Assembly: GCF_003234655.2 (NCBI RefSeq)
Contig: NZ_CP126271.1
Coordinates: forward strand, 310,001 to 374,000
Direction of reading: 5' to 3'
DNA length: 64,000 nucleotides
Source of the DNA: Curtobacterium sp. MCLR17_007
Lineage (GTDB): Bacteria > Actinomycetota > Actinomycetes > Actinomycetales > Microbacteriaceae
A program made the translations under genes and the position numbers. Below, one piece after another: positions 1 through 7,686 of this stretch; the first letter of the stretch is position 1; the number at the start of each line of letters is the position of its first letter. Under the pieces are notes generated by a model. The model had not been told where the DNA came from. It did not search any database and worked only from the letters and a program-made list of their open reading frames with translations.

Positions 1-260
1 AGGACCGTCGGGACCCGGTCGGCGGCGGTCGCGAACACGGCCGTCATGTCGCCGCCGGGCCCGTTCAGGTGTGGCTCGACGACGTGCAGGACGAACGCGC
101 CGGCGACGGCGGCGTCGAACGCGTTCCCACCGCGTTCCAGCACGGACTGCGCGGTGGCCGCGGCGGTCCAGTGCGTCGCGGCGGCCATGCCGAACGTGCC
201 CTGCAGGTCCGGTCTCGTCGTCTCGACACGGGGTTCGACGAAGGCGGGGTTGGTGCTCAT
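1..260 (-). CDS. Gamma-glutamyltransferase, N-terminal part (runs off the window)
   Basis: Only the first 86 or so codons are in the window; the gene continues beyond base 1. The readable N-terminus has the typical GGT opening: a GMAAATHW segment, then RGGNAFDAAVA, then LNGPGGDM, which in the family form the start of the large subunit. GGT hydrolyses gamma-glutamyl bonds of glutathione and related peptides or transfers the glutamyl group. No signal peptide is visible, so location is unclear. The ATG at 258-260 follows a GGAAG Shine-Dalgarno and lies 4 bp after the upstream permease stop, so it is the last visible member of the peptide-importer operon. The catalytic Thr is outside the window. 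Confidence 0.85.
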   Translation of the reverse strand, partial: MSTNPAFVEPRVETTRPDLQGTFGMAAATHWTAAATAQSVLERGGNAFDAAVAGAFVLHVVEPHLNGPGGDMTAVFATAADRVPTV

Positions 261-264
261 TGTG

Positions 265-1137
265 CTACTTCCGGTCGGAGGCGGTGGGATCGAGGGCGTC
301 GCGCAGGGCGTCCCCGAACAGGTTGAAGCCGAGGCAGATGACGGCGATCGCGACTCCCGGCACCACGGCGGCCCACGGTGCCTGGCCGAGGTACTGCTGT
401 GCGTCGGAGAGCATGATGCCGAGGCTCGGCGTCGGCGGCTGGATGCCGAGCCCCAGGAACGACAGCAGGGCCTCGCCGATGACCGCGACCGGCATGATCA
501 CCGTGGCCTGCACGATGATCGCCGACAGGCAGTTCGGCAGGACGTGCTGCGCGATGATCCGCGCGCCACCGGCGTCGAGCGTCTTCGCGCTCGTGACGAA
601 GTCGGCGCTCGTGATCCGCAGCGTCTCACCGCGGACGATCCGGATCATGGCGGGGACGTGCGAGACGCCGATCGCGATGACGGCGTTCGACAGGCTCGGT
701 CCGCTGATCGCGGCGAGGCCCACCGCGATGATCAGGAACGGGAACGCCAGGGCCACGTCGGTCAGCCGCGAGATCACGGCGTCGAGCCACTTCCAGTACC
801 CGGCGAGCAGGCCGAGCGGCGTGCCGATGACGACCGACACCAGCACGGACAGCGCCCCGACGACGAGTGACACCTGGACGCCGTACAGGGTGCGCGACAG
901 GATGTCCCGGCCGAGGTCGTCGGTGCCCAGGCCGAAGCCGACCGTGAAGGGCACCTGGAACGGCAGGTCGAAGTGGGTCCGCGTCGGGTCGTGGGGTGCG
1001 ACGAGCGGTGCGGTGAGGGCCGCGAGCACCACGACCGCGAGCATGACGCCCCCGGTCAGCCCGAGGCGGTTCGACCGCACCTGCTGCCACACGCGTCCCC
1101 GGCTGCTGCCGAGGTCGGTCAGTGCGATTGCGGTCAC
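265..1137 (-). CDS. Peptide/nickel-type ABC transporter permease, DppC-like
   Basis: A 290-residue inner-membrane permease of the DppC/OppC/GsiD class. Hydrophobic segments start near residue 30, and the C-terminal half carries the ATPase-contacting EAA-type loop (GEALLSFLGLGIQPPTPSLG), the signature of this class. With the DppB-like partner it would form the channel for di- or oligopeptides. GTG start at 1135-1137 overlaps the DppB stop (GTGA), indicating translational coupling. No ATPase gene is seen in the window; it may lie past base 1 or be shared. Substrate is not determinable from sequence, but the adjacent GGT suggests gamma-glutamyl peptides or glutathione. Confidence 0.93.
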   Translation of the reverse strand: MTAIALTDLGSSRGRVWQQVRSNRLGLTGGVMLAVVVLAALTAPLVAPHDPTRTHFDLPFQVPFTVGFGLGTDDLGRDILSRTLYGVQVSLVVGALSVLVSVVIGTPLGLLAGYWKWLDAVISRLTDVALAFPFLIIAVGLAAISGPSLSNAVIAIGVSHVPAMIRIVRGETLRITSADFVTSAKTLDAGGARIIAQHVLPNCLSAIIVQATVIMPVAVIGEALLSFLGLGIQPPTPSLGIMLSDAQQYLGQAPWAAVVPGVAIAVICLGFNLFGDALRDALDPTASDRK

Positions 1138-2087
1138 TGGGTGCCTCCCACGCGGATCTTCGGGTTGATGACCGAGTACAGGACGTCGACGGCCAGGTTG
1201 ATGAGCACGTAGCCGACCGTGATGACGAGCACCACGGCCTGGATCACGGGGTAGTCACGGGTGAACACCGCGTCGAGCGTGAGCTTGCCGAAGCCGGGCA
1301 GCGCGAAGATGCGCTCGGTCACGACCGCACCCGAGATGAGCCCGCCGAGCTGCAGCCCGACGATCGTGACGACCACGATCATCGAGTTCCGCAGGCCGTA
1401 CCGGAACAGCACCCGCCCACGGCTCAGCCCCTTCGCGCGCGCCGTGCGGACGAAGTCGGTCTTCATCGTCTCGATCATCGACGCGCGGGTCTGGCGCATG
1501 ATCACCGCGGCCAGCGACGTGCCGAGGATGAGCGCCGGCAGGGTCAGGTGGTAGATCGCGCTCGCCGGGTTCGTCGTCATCGGCACGTGGCCCGACGCGG
1601 GGAACCAGCCCAGGCCGGCGGCCAGCCAGACGATGGCCAGGATCCCGAGCCAGAAGTTCGGCACGGACAGGCCGACCAGCGCTGCGGCGTTCGCCATCCA
1701 CTCGGGCCAGCGGCCGCGGTACCGCTCGGCGATGGTGCCGAGGGCCACGCCCACGACGACCGCGACGACGATGGCGTAGAGCGCGAGCCACAGCGTGACA
1801 GGGAGCGTCCCGCCCAGCAGTTCGGTGACCGGGGTGCCCGTGCGGGTGGAGCGGCCGAAGTCCCCCTGCAGCGCGTTCACCACGAAGCGCCAGTACTGCA
1901 CGACGATCGAGTCGTCCAGGCCGAGCTGCTGGCGGACCACGGCCAGACGCTCGGGGCTCGCCTCCTCGCCGGCGAGGGCGAGCGCCGGGTCGCCCGGCAG
2001 CTGCCGCACGCCGACGAACACCACGATCGAGGCGAGCACGAGGGTGATCGCGGACTGCCAGAGCCGCGTGGTCACGTACCGGATCAC
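1134..2087 (-). CDS. Peptide/nickel-type ABC transporter permease, DppB-like
   Basis: A 317-residue permease of the DppB/GsiC class. The N-terminus (VIRYVTTRLWQSAITL) is the standard first helix, followed by PGDPALALAGEEAS and an RQQLGLDDS segment typical of DppB, then five further helices and a C-terminal DVLYSVINPKIR tail. The GTG start at 2085-2087 was chosen because it follows an AAGGTGG Shine-Dalgarno and overlaps the stop of the binding-protein gene by GTGA; the frame stays open upstream but that part is antisense to nothing recognisable. It pairs with the DppC-like permease at 265-1137. Confidence 0.94.
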   Translation of the reverse strand: MIRYVTTRLWQSAITLVLASIVVFVGVRQLPGDPALALAGEEASPERLAVVRQQLGLDDSIVVQYWRFVVNALQGDFGRSTRTGTPVTELLGGTLPVTLWLALYAIVVAVVVGVALGTIAERYRGRWPEWMANAAALVGLSVPNFWLGILAIVWLAAGLGWFPASGHVPMTTNPASAIYHLTLPALILGTSLAAVIMRQTRASMIETMKTDFVRTARAKGLSRGRVLFRYGLRNSMIVVVTIVGLQLGGLISGAVVTERIFALPGFGKLTLDAVFTRDYPVIQAVVLVITVGYVLINLAVDVLYSVINPKIRVGGTQ

Positions 2088-3742
2088 TTCGAACCACCTT
2101 CCACGAACGCGGCCTGGCTGAGCCGGACCACGCCGTCTGCGTACGTCGAGACGCCCGCGATGTCGTTGCGGACGCCGGTGATGCTCCGGGTCCGGTAGAG
2201 GTAGATGACCGGGTCGTCCCGCTGCACGATCGTCGTCATCTCGCCGTACAGGGCGGCACGCTCCTGTTCGTCGGTGGCCTGTGCGGCGCGGTCGATCAGG
2301 TCGTCCACCTCGGGGTTGCTGTACCCGGCGTAGTTGTTGCCGCCGCCCGTCGCCAGGAACCCGCCGATGTTGCCGTGCGGGTCGACGCGGCCCGACCAGC
2401 CGAGCTGCAGGGCCTGGAAGTCGCCGCGCGTCTGGTCGTCGAGCAGCGTCGTGTACTCGACGGGGGTGATCGTGATCGCGAACCCGCCGGCGCGAGCCTG
2501 CGACTGCAGGGCCTGGGCGAACCGGACCGTGTCGGGGGTGTTCGTCACCTCCATCTCGATCGGGAACGGCTGCTGCACGCCGGCCTTCGCCAGGATCTGC
2601 TTCGCCCGGTCCGGGTCGTACGCCGGGCATGCCTTGCTGGCGGTCGTCGCGAACACGCTCGTGTTCGAGATCGGCGAGCAGGCGACGTCCGCCCACCCGT
2701 GGAAGACGCTCTGGACGAGTTCGGCGCGGTTGATCGACATCGACAGGGCGCGTCGCACGTCGGCGCGCTTCGCCAACGGGGTGTCGATCTGCTCCGGGTC
2801 GGTCCCGACGCCGTCCTGGTTGCCGATGTTCACGGTGATGCCCTGGTAGCCCAGCGACCCGACGCGCAGCACGGACAGGTCCTTGCGGGTGCGCAGGTCG
2901 TCGACGTCCTGGGTGGAGACCGTGTCCGCGACCTGCACGTCGCCGGACTTCAGGTTGGCGGCACGGATGCTGGCGTCGGTGATGATCCGGTACGTGATCG
3001 TGTCGAAGTGCGCTGAGCCGGGGTCGTGGTACTCCGGGTCCCGCTCGACCTGGATCGAGGTCTGCGGGACGCGCTTGACGAACTTGTACGGGCCGACGCA
3101 CACCGGGGCGTCCCCGAACGCATCGCCCTCCTGCTGCAGCGCCGTCGGGGACATGACCATGCCTGCCCGGTCCGCCAGCGCCGCCGTGATCGGGGCGAAG
3201 GGCGTGTCGTAGTGCAGCCGCACCGTCTGGTCGTCGACCGCCTCGACGCTCGACACCGGGCCCATCTCGCTCTTCCGGCTCGAGTCGGCCTTCGTCAGGT
3301 TGCGCTCGAGTGTCGTGACGACCGCAGCCGCGTCGAACGGGGTGCCGTCGGCGAAGCGCACGCCCGTGCGGACCGGGAACGTGACGGTCTTGCCGCCGTC
3401 GGTCACGGTCGGCAGCGCCGTCGCGAGCATCGGGACGATCGTGCCCTCGGCGTCGATGTCGTAGAGCTTCTGGCACATCGTCTCCATGACGTACCGGGTG
3501 TACAGCGACGACGAGGTCGTGGGGTCGAGGCGGTCGGGCTCGGCCGAGAGCGCCATGACGAGGTCGCCGCCCTCCCGCACCTGCTGGTCGCCGATGGGGG
3601 TCGTGGTGACGGTGCCGGCGGTGGTGCCCCCGGCCTTCGAGCGTTGGACGGGGACGCACGCCGTCAGGGCGAGCGTCGCGGCGATGACGACGGCGGGCAG
3701 CGCGATGAGGGTGCGGCGGCGCCGGGAGCTGATCGGGGACAT
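2084..3742 (-). CDS. Peptide ABC transporter substrate-binding lipoprotein (SBP family 5)
   Basis: A 552-residue extracellular solute-binding protein, family 5 (DppA/OppA/GsiB). The signal peptide starts MSPISSRRRRTL and ends in the lipobox LTAC, so it should be a lipoprotein anchored outside the membrane. Family landmarks are visible: a P-I-G leader into EGGDLVMALSAEPDRLDP, then TFPVRTGVRFADGTPFDA, the usual conserved block. It is the first gene of a minus-strand operon with two permeases and GGT. A GGA-containing Shine-Dalgarno precedes the ATG. Two inverted repeats lie 60-120 bp upstream and may control the operon. Length is normal for the family. Confidence 0.94.
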   Translation of the reverse strand: MSPISSRRRRTLIALPAVVIAATLALTACVPVQRSKAGGTTAGTVTTTPIGDQQVREGGDLVMALSAEPDRLDPTTSSSLYTRYVMETMCQKLYDIDAEGTIVPMLATALPTVTDGGKTVTFPVRTGVRFADGTPFDAAAVVTTLERNLTKADSSRKSEMGPVSSVEAVDDQTVRLHYDTPFAPITAALADRAGMVMSPTALQQEGDAFGDAPVCVGPYKFVKRVPQTSIQVERDPEYHDPGSAHFDTITYRIITDASIRAANLKSGDVQVADTVSTQDVDDLRTRKDLSVLRVGSLGYQGITVNIGNQDGVGTDPEQIDTPLAKRADVRRALSMSINRAELVQSVFHGWADVACSPISNTSVFATTASKACPAYDPDRAKQILAKAGVQQPFPIEMEVTNTPDTVRFAQALQSQARAGGFAITITPVEYTTLLDDQTRGDFQALQLGWSGRVDPHGNIGGFLATGGGNNYAGYSNPEVDDLIDRAAQATDEQERAALYGEMTTIVQRDDPVIYLYRTRSITGVRNDIAGVSTYADGVVRLSQAAFVEGGSK

Positions 3743-3801
3743 GGAGTTCCTGATGCTGGGAGGTGCGTGGCGTTCCTTGTGGGATCGCGCTCAGGAGTTG
3801 C

Positions 3802-3821
3802 TGTGATTGCATACAATCACA
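3802..3821. promoter_or_regulatory. Perfect 20-bp inverted repeat upstream of the peptide-importer operon
   Basis: TGTGATTG-CATA-CAATCACA has 8-bp perfect arms around a 4-bp centre. It lies 60 bp upstream of the binding-protein ATG in an AT-richer promoter region. The ATTGNATACAAT core resembles sites bound by GntR-family (FCD-type) regulators; that assignment is an inference, and no GntR gene is in the window. Confidence 0.7.
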
Positions 3822-3839
3822 GGTGATCGGTCCCGCTTG

Positions 3840-3863
3840 TACACAATCGGTTTCGATCGTGTA
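3840..3863. promoter_or_regulatory. Second inverted repeat in the importer/NYN divergent promoter region
   Basis: Arms TACACAATCG (3840-3849) and CGATCGTGTA (3854-3863) pair with one mismatch around GTTT. The ACAATC half resembles the neighbouring 20-bp palindrome. It sits between the minus-strand importer operon and the plus-strand NYN gene, so it could serve either direction. The binding protein is unknown. Confidence 0.5.
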
Positions 3864-3932
3864 AAACCCGCTCTTCTCCACAGATGTGTGGGACGGCCGT
3901 TCCGCGGGCCGTGCCGGCGTGAGTCTGACGGG

Positions 3933-4640
3933 ATGCGCCGCCCTCCCCATCGCCCGACTGCGGTCGTGTACATCGACGGGTTCAACCTGTTCCGGCGCGC
4001 GCTGCAGGGGCACGATGAACGCAAGTGGCTCGATCTCGAGGCCCTCTGCATGCGGTTGCTGCCGGGCTACGACGTCGGGCAGATCCGGTACTTCACAGCC
4101 CGGGTCCGACACGTCGAGGGGAACGACCCGCGGGCGCCGCAGAACCAGGAGCGGTACCTGCGGGCCCTCGGGACGCTGCCGTCGGTGTCGCTGCACTTCG
4201 GGACGTTCCGAGCGGACAAGCGGTGGATGGCGATGTCCCCGATCGAACTCGAGGACAGCGGTCGACCACGGCGGGTCCGTGTGCGCAAGATCGAGGAGAA
4301 GGGGACGGACGTGAGCCTCGCCGCACACATGGTGTCCGACGCGATGCGCGGGGTTGCCGACGCGTACTTCCTGCTGTCGAACGACTCGGACTTCGTCGAG
4401 GCGCTGCGGATCGTGCGCGAGCGGGCGGGTGCGGAGATCGGGCTCATCGTCCCGGGCGGGAAGGCCGCGCGGGGACTGCTCGACGTGGGCATCGACGAGA
4501 TGCGCGTGGTCCGGCCCCATGTGCTGCTGGAGAGCCAGTTCCCAGACCGGATCGTGGACGAGTCTGGTGCGTTCCGCCGGCCGCCGTCGTGGAGAAGTGC
4601 AGAGGCCCCTCTCCGGAGAGAGGGGCCTCGCGCCGGTTAG
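3933..4640 (+). CDS. NYN-domain (PIN-like) protein, putative ribonuclease
   Basis: A 235-residue protein with an NYN/LabA-type fold near its start. The first strand carries VYIDGFNLF (Asp and Asn of the acidic site, about residue 13-20), the middle has EEKGTDVSLAAHMVSD, and then comes YFLLSNDSDFVEALR, the second acidic cluster. These Asp residues form the metal site in NYN/PIN nucleases. The substrate is probably RNA by family analogy. ATG at 3933 was preferred over an upstream in-frame start because the upstream residues do not resemble the family and a GAGTCT hexamer lies 6 nt before it. A terminator-like stem falls inside the last codons. Divergent from the peptide importer. Confidence 0.85.
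   Translation: MRRPPHRPTAVVYIDGFNLFRRALQGHDERKWLDLEALCMRLLPGYDVGQIRYFTARVRHVEGNDPRAPQNQERYLRALGTLPSVSLHFGTFRADKRWMAMSPIELEDSGRPRRVRVRKIEEKGTDVSLAAHMVSDAMRGVADAYFLLSNDSDFVEALRIVRERAGAEIGLIVPGGKAARGLLDVGIDEMRVVRPHVLLESQFPDRIVDESGAFRRPPSWRSAEAPLRREGPRAG
4602..4629 (+). terminator. Strong hairpin overlapping the 3' end of the NYN gene
   Basis: GAGGCCCCTCTC and GAGAGGGGCCTC form a perfect 12-bp stem around CGGA. It ends 8 bp before the TAG stop (4638-4640), so it would be both translated and able to fold. No U-tract follows. Confidence 0.65.
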
Positions 4641-4812
4641 CCACGTTCTCGGCACCCCGGGTTGCAGCCTCAGCCTGACACGTCTGGGAGTGATCCGCAA
4701 CTGAAATTCCACATGCAACAAGTTCGGTCACGGCCCGCTCTGAAGCACAGGGGTCGTCTCGTCGGAGGGCACCTCGCGTCGGCGGAGCCACCCGCGTCGT
4801 ACCCTGGACGCG

Positions 4813-5655
4813 ATGACCTCCCGCACCGCCCGCCTCCTCGTGCTCGTCGCGATCGGCATCGTCGCCGGTGTCCTCTCCGGCCTGTTCGGCGTCGGCGGCG
4901 GTGTCATCGTCGTCCCGGCGCTCATGGCCTTCCTGCACCTGGACCAGCGCAGCGCCTCGGCCAGCTCGCTCGTCGCGATCGCCCCCGCGGCCGTCGTCGG
5001 GGCGATCACGTACGCCGCCCAGGGCGAGGTGCACTGGCTCGCAGCGCTGACCCTGGCGGTCGGCAGCGTCGTCGGTGCCCCGATCGGCGCACGGCTGCTC
5101 CGTGCGATCTCGCTCCGGGTCCTGCCGTGGGTGTTCGTCGCCTTCATCGTGGTCGTGCTCGTCTCACTGTTCACGAACACCCCGACCCGCACCGGCGACG
5201 TGCACTTCGGCGTCGTCGAAGCGTTCGTCCTGCTCGGCATCGGCCTGCTGTCCGGCGTGCTGTCGGGTCTGGTGGGCGTCGGGGGCGGCGTCGTCATCGT
5301 CCCCGGTCTGGAGCTCGCTCTCGGCGCCGGTGACCTGCTGGCGAAGGGGACCTCCCTGCTGACGATGATCCCGACCGCGGTCTCCGGCACCGTCGCGAAC
5401 CTGCGGCGGGGCGCGGTGGACCTGCGCGTCGGGCTGACGGTGGGCATCACGGCCGCGGTCTGCTCACCAGCGGGTGCCGCGCTCGCGCGGGTGGTCGACC
5501 CGCAGGTCGGCACCTGGCTGTTCGCGGCCTTCCTGGTGGTCGTCGCGGTGATCGTGGTGCGACGCGGCCTGCGCACGGCGCGCGCCGACGCGCAGCCTGG
5601 GCCCGGCGGTCTGGAGGGTGCGGCCGAGTCCGCGACGGGCGTGGCGGACCGGTGA
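4813..5655 (+). CDS. Sulfite/anion exporter, TauE/SafE (TSUP) family
   Basis: A 280-residue polytopic membrane protein. Two homologous halves each carry the TSUP glycine signature: GLFGVGGGVIVVPAL near residue 20 and GLVGVGGGVVIVPGL near residue 155. Around eight hydrophobic helices are visible. The family moves sulfite, sulfoacetate or other small organic sulfur anions; the exact substrate here is unknown. The ATG at 4813 follows TACCCT by 7 nt with no Shine-Dalgarno, as in leaderless genes. It appears to be a single-gene unit bounded by a stem at 5657-5674. Confidence 0.92.
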   Translation: MTSRTARLLVLVAIGIVAGVLSGLFGVGGGVIVVPALMAFLHLDQRSASASSLVAIAPAAVVGAITYAAQGEVHWLAALTLAVGSVVGAPIGARLLRAISLRVLPWVFVAFIVVVLVSLFTNTPTRTGDVHFGVVEAFVLLGIGLLSGVLSGLVGVGGGVVIVPGLELALGAGDLLAKGTSLLTMIPTAVSGTVANLRRGAVDLRVGLTVGITAAVCSPAGAALARVVDPQVGTWLFAAFLVVVAVIVVRRGLRTARADAQPGPGGLEGAAESATGVADR

Positions 5656-5656
5656 G

Positions 5657-5674
5657 GGGCCTCCCGGGAGGCCC
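5657..5674 (+). terminator. 18-bp perfect palindrome after the TSUP gene
   Basis: GGGCCTCCCGGGAGGCCC begins two bases after the TGA stop. It carries the GCCTCCCG/CGGGAGGC core found in at least six other intergenic stems of the window. Confidence 0.65.
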
Positions 5675-5719
5675 GGTGCAGGTCGTCGACGCGACTCGCG
5701 ACGGCACGGCGGTCACCGC

Positions 5720-6352
5720 GTGAGCCGCGCGAGCGCCGAGGACGTGTTGGTCGCGTTCGCGCGGACGCCCGGGGACGTCGCCGCTGCGCGGCGCGTGGCG
5801 CGGCAGTTCGCCGACCTGGACGAGGGTGAGCGGTCGGCGCTGCTGTGGAGCGAGGACCCGGGCGCCCGGCTGGTCGCGGTCGTGCTGCTGGTACAGGCGA
5901 TGCGTTCGCGCGCGGACCCCGAGCTGACCGACGAGTACCTGTCGGCAGCGCGGGCCGAGCGCATCGACCGGGCCGAGCTCGTCGACATCGCGGCCGAGGA
6001 ACTCGTCGGCACGCCGATGCTCGGCGGGTCGACCGGGCCGTTGTTCGCGCTCGCCAAGTCCGACGTCCCGTGGGTCCGGCGGATCGCCGTCGTCGCGACC
6101 CTGGCGTTCGTGAAGCAGGGCGACGCCGAGGTGCCGCTGGCGGTGATCGGCCGACTCGTCCGCGAGAAGGGCGACGTCGTGCAGTCGGCCCTCGGCTGGG
6201 TGCTGCGCGAGGTCGGCAAGCGAGCGTCGGAACCCGCGCTCGTGGCGTTCCTCGAGCAGCAGGGTCGATTCCTGACGCCCGCGGCGCTGGCGACGGCGAC
6301 CGAGCACCTGCCGGCGGCCGAGCGCGACCGGATCCTGACGAGCGCGCGTTAG
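5720..6352 (+). CDS. DNA alkylation repair protein, AlkD-like
   Basis: A 210-residue all-helical protein matching the AlkD/DNA_alkylation family, HEAT-like glycosylases that remove 3-methyladenine and 7-methylguanine. The most telling part is the block KSDVPWVRRIAVVATL followed by KGDVVQSALGWVLREVGK and a short C-terminal helix set, the usual arrangement of the family. The start chosen is GTG at 5720, where similarity and composition begin to look coding; upstream in-frame codons are Arg/Gly-rich and unconvincing. Its TAG overlaps the stop of a degraded minus-strand gene. Function rests on family resemblance only. Confidence 0.75.
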   Translation: MSRASAEDVLVAFARTPGDVAAARRVARQFADLDEGERSALLWSEDPGARLVAVVLLVQAMRSRADPELTDEYLSAARAERIDRAELVDIAAEELVGTPMLGGSTGPLFALAKSDVPWVRRIAVVATLAFVKQGDAEVPLAVIGRLVREKGDVVQSALGWVLREVGKRASEPALVAFLEQQGRFLTPAALATATEHLPAAERDRILTSAR

Positions 6353-6560
6353 GGCTGCTGCCCCTCGGCGAAGAAGGTGGTGAGGCTCGTGACGACGCCT
6401 TCGCTTCGAGCGCGTCCCATCCGGTGACGGAGCCGTCCGGATCACGGAACACGACGTCGGGGGCGTAGCTGCGCTCGATCGCCTGACGTCGGGTCGTGGC
6501 GTCACGGTTGCCGAAGACGTCGTGCAGGCTGGCGGTGAGGAGCTCTGAGGTGGTCGACAT
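6349..6560 (-). pseudogene. Truncated/frameshifted NTF2-like (SnoaL) protein
   Basis: From the ATG at 6558-6560 about 54 residues read like a SnoaL/NTF2-like protein, including YAPDVVFRDPDGSVTGWDAL. Near codon 54 the sensible reading moves to another frame (VTSLTTFFAEGQQP) and then stops at 6349-6351, overlapping the AlkD stop. Normal family members run about 115-140 residues, so the second half of the beta sheet is missing. Either a frameshifted remnant or a short functional protein in the first frame; remnant is more likely. Confidence 0.55.
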
Positions 6561-6601
6561 GGCCAGAGCGTCGACGGCACCGCCGCCGATCACGACCCCG
6601 G

Positions 6602-7456
6602 TCAGGTGAACACGTCGTCGAGCGTGTACGTCGCCAGCTGTCGTTGCTGCAGCAGCTCGTGCAGCCGGGGCAGTGCACCGATCGTGCCGGGGAAGTTGGC
6701 GTGGCCGATCACGATGTGGGCGGGCTGGAACCACTGGTCGGCGAACCCGACGATCTGGTCCGACGTGATGTCGCCCGAGTCCGCCAGCGACCCGTACCAG
6801 AGCAGTGGTGTGGTGTACCCGGCGCGGGCGGCCGCGGCGTCGACCCGGGCGTCGTGGTAGCCGAAGGGCGGGCGGAAGTACGGCTTCGCGCTCACGCCGA
6901 AGGTGTCCTGGATGAAGTCGTGGTTGCGCGTGAGCTGGTCGACGATGCCCTGGTCGGACAGCTTGGTGAGCGCCGGGTGGTCCCACGTGTGGTTGCCGAG
7001 CTGCACCTGCCCGGAGGCCACCAGCGGCCGCAGCAGGTCGGCGTGGTCGGTCCACGACGGGCGGACACCGTTCACGAAGAACGTCAGCCGGGTCCCGGTC
7101 TCGGTGGCGAATCGGGCGTACGCCTCGACGACCTCGCTCGAGGCGCCGTCGTCCACCGTCCACGCGATGCCCGGCGTTCCCTGCGGCAGCCCCGTGATCG
7201 TCCCGCTCGGGAGGGGCTGGCGCTGCAGAGCGGGCGAGGTCGGGGTGGGGGTCGGGGTCGGCGTGGGTGTTGCGGTCGGCGTGGGGGTCGGCGTCGTGCT
7301 CGGGGTCGCGTCGGCCGCCGTCGCGGTGGTGCTCGCGCGCGGTGACGGGTCGCCCGCGCACGCGGACAGTGCGCCGACGAGCACCGCTCCACCGAAACCG
7401 GACAGCAGGACGCGGCGCGACGGCTGCCGGGTGGATCGGAGGTTCATCGCCGCCAT
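6602..7456 (-). CDS. Polysaccharide deacetylase (NodB domain) lipoprotein
   Basis: A 284-residue carbohydrate esterase family 4 protein. An Arg-rich signal peptide ends in the lipobox LSAC (Cys33), followed by a Thr-Pro repeat linker (residues 52-74) that would span the wall. The NodB catalytic motifs are present: TVDDG (100-104, usual TFDDG), NHTWDHP (155-161, metal-binding histidines) and RPPFGYHD (195-202). It probably deacetylates a peptidoglycan or other surface glycan outside the cell. An internal ATG at codon 4 is an equally good start. Phe-to-Val in the first motif is the only oddity. Confidence 0.9.
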   Translation of the reverse strand: MAAMNLRSTRQPSRRVLLSGFGGAVLVGALSACAGDPSPRASTTATAADATPSTTPTPTPTATPTPTPTPTPTSPALQRQPLPSGTITGLPQGTPGIAWTVDDGASSEVVEAYARFATETGTRLTFFVNGVRPSWTDHADLLRPLVASGQVQLGNHTWDHPALTKLSDQGIVDQLTRNHDFIQDTFGVSAKPYFRPPFGYHDARVDAAAARAGYTTPLLWYGSLADSGDITSDQIVGFADQWFQPAHIVIGHANFPGTIGALPRLHELLQQRQLATYTLDDVFT

Positions 7457-7543
7457 CGTCCCGAGCGTCGGGTGACGGGCGCATCAGCACGGAGGACGAA
7501 CTGCGGTGGCCGACCGGCCATCGGTGCGCGTCGATGGCCGTTG

Positions 7544-7585
7544 CGTGCCGCGTGCCGCGTGCCGCGTGCCGCGAGCCGCGAGCCG
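7544..7585. repeat. Heptanucleotide tandem repeat
   Basis: Six 7-bp units: four CGTGCCG followed by two CGAGCCG. It lies in the 230-bp gap between the minus-strand deacetylase and the plus-strand alcohol dehydrogenase, and probably arose by slippage. No gene was found in that gap. Confidence 0.85.
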
Positions 7586-7686
7586 CGGACTGCGGCTGTG
7601 AAGCCGCCACGGGGCGGGCGCGTACCCAGGACGTGGACCTGAGCCGCGCCTCCCGGTCGGCTCGACCCGCGACGAGAGGAGCGCTC

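Noticed and set aside
1134..4721. Very long open frame on the minus strand (over 1000 codons)
   Set aside because: Only its 3' part (from 2087) is the DppB-like permease; the rest is antisense or out-of-frame to good genes, with Arg/Pro/Gly-rich low-complexity sequence typical of high-GC shadow frames.
4641..4812. tRNA or small RNA gene between NYN and TSUP
   Set aside because: No cloverleaf, TWC-arm or anticodon pattern could be placed in the 172-bp gap.
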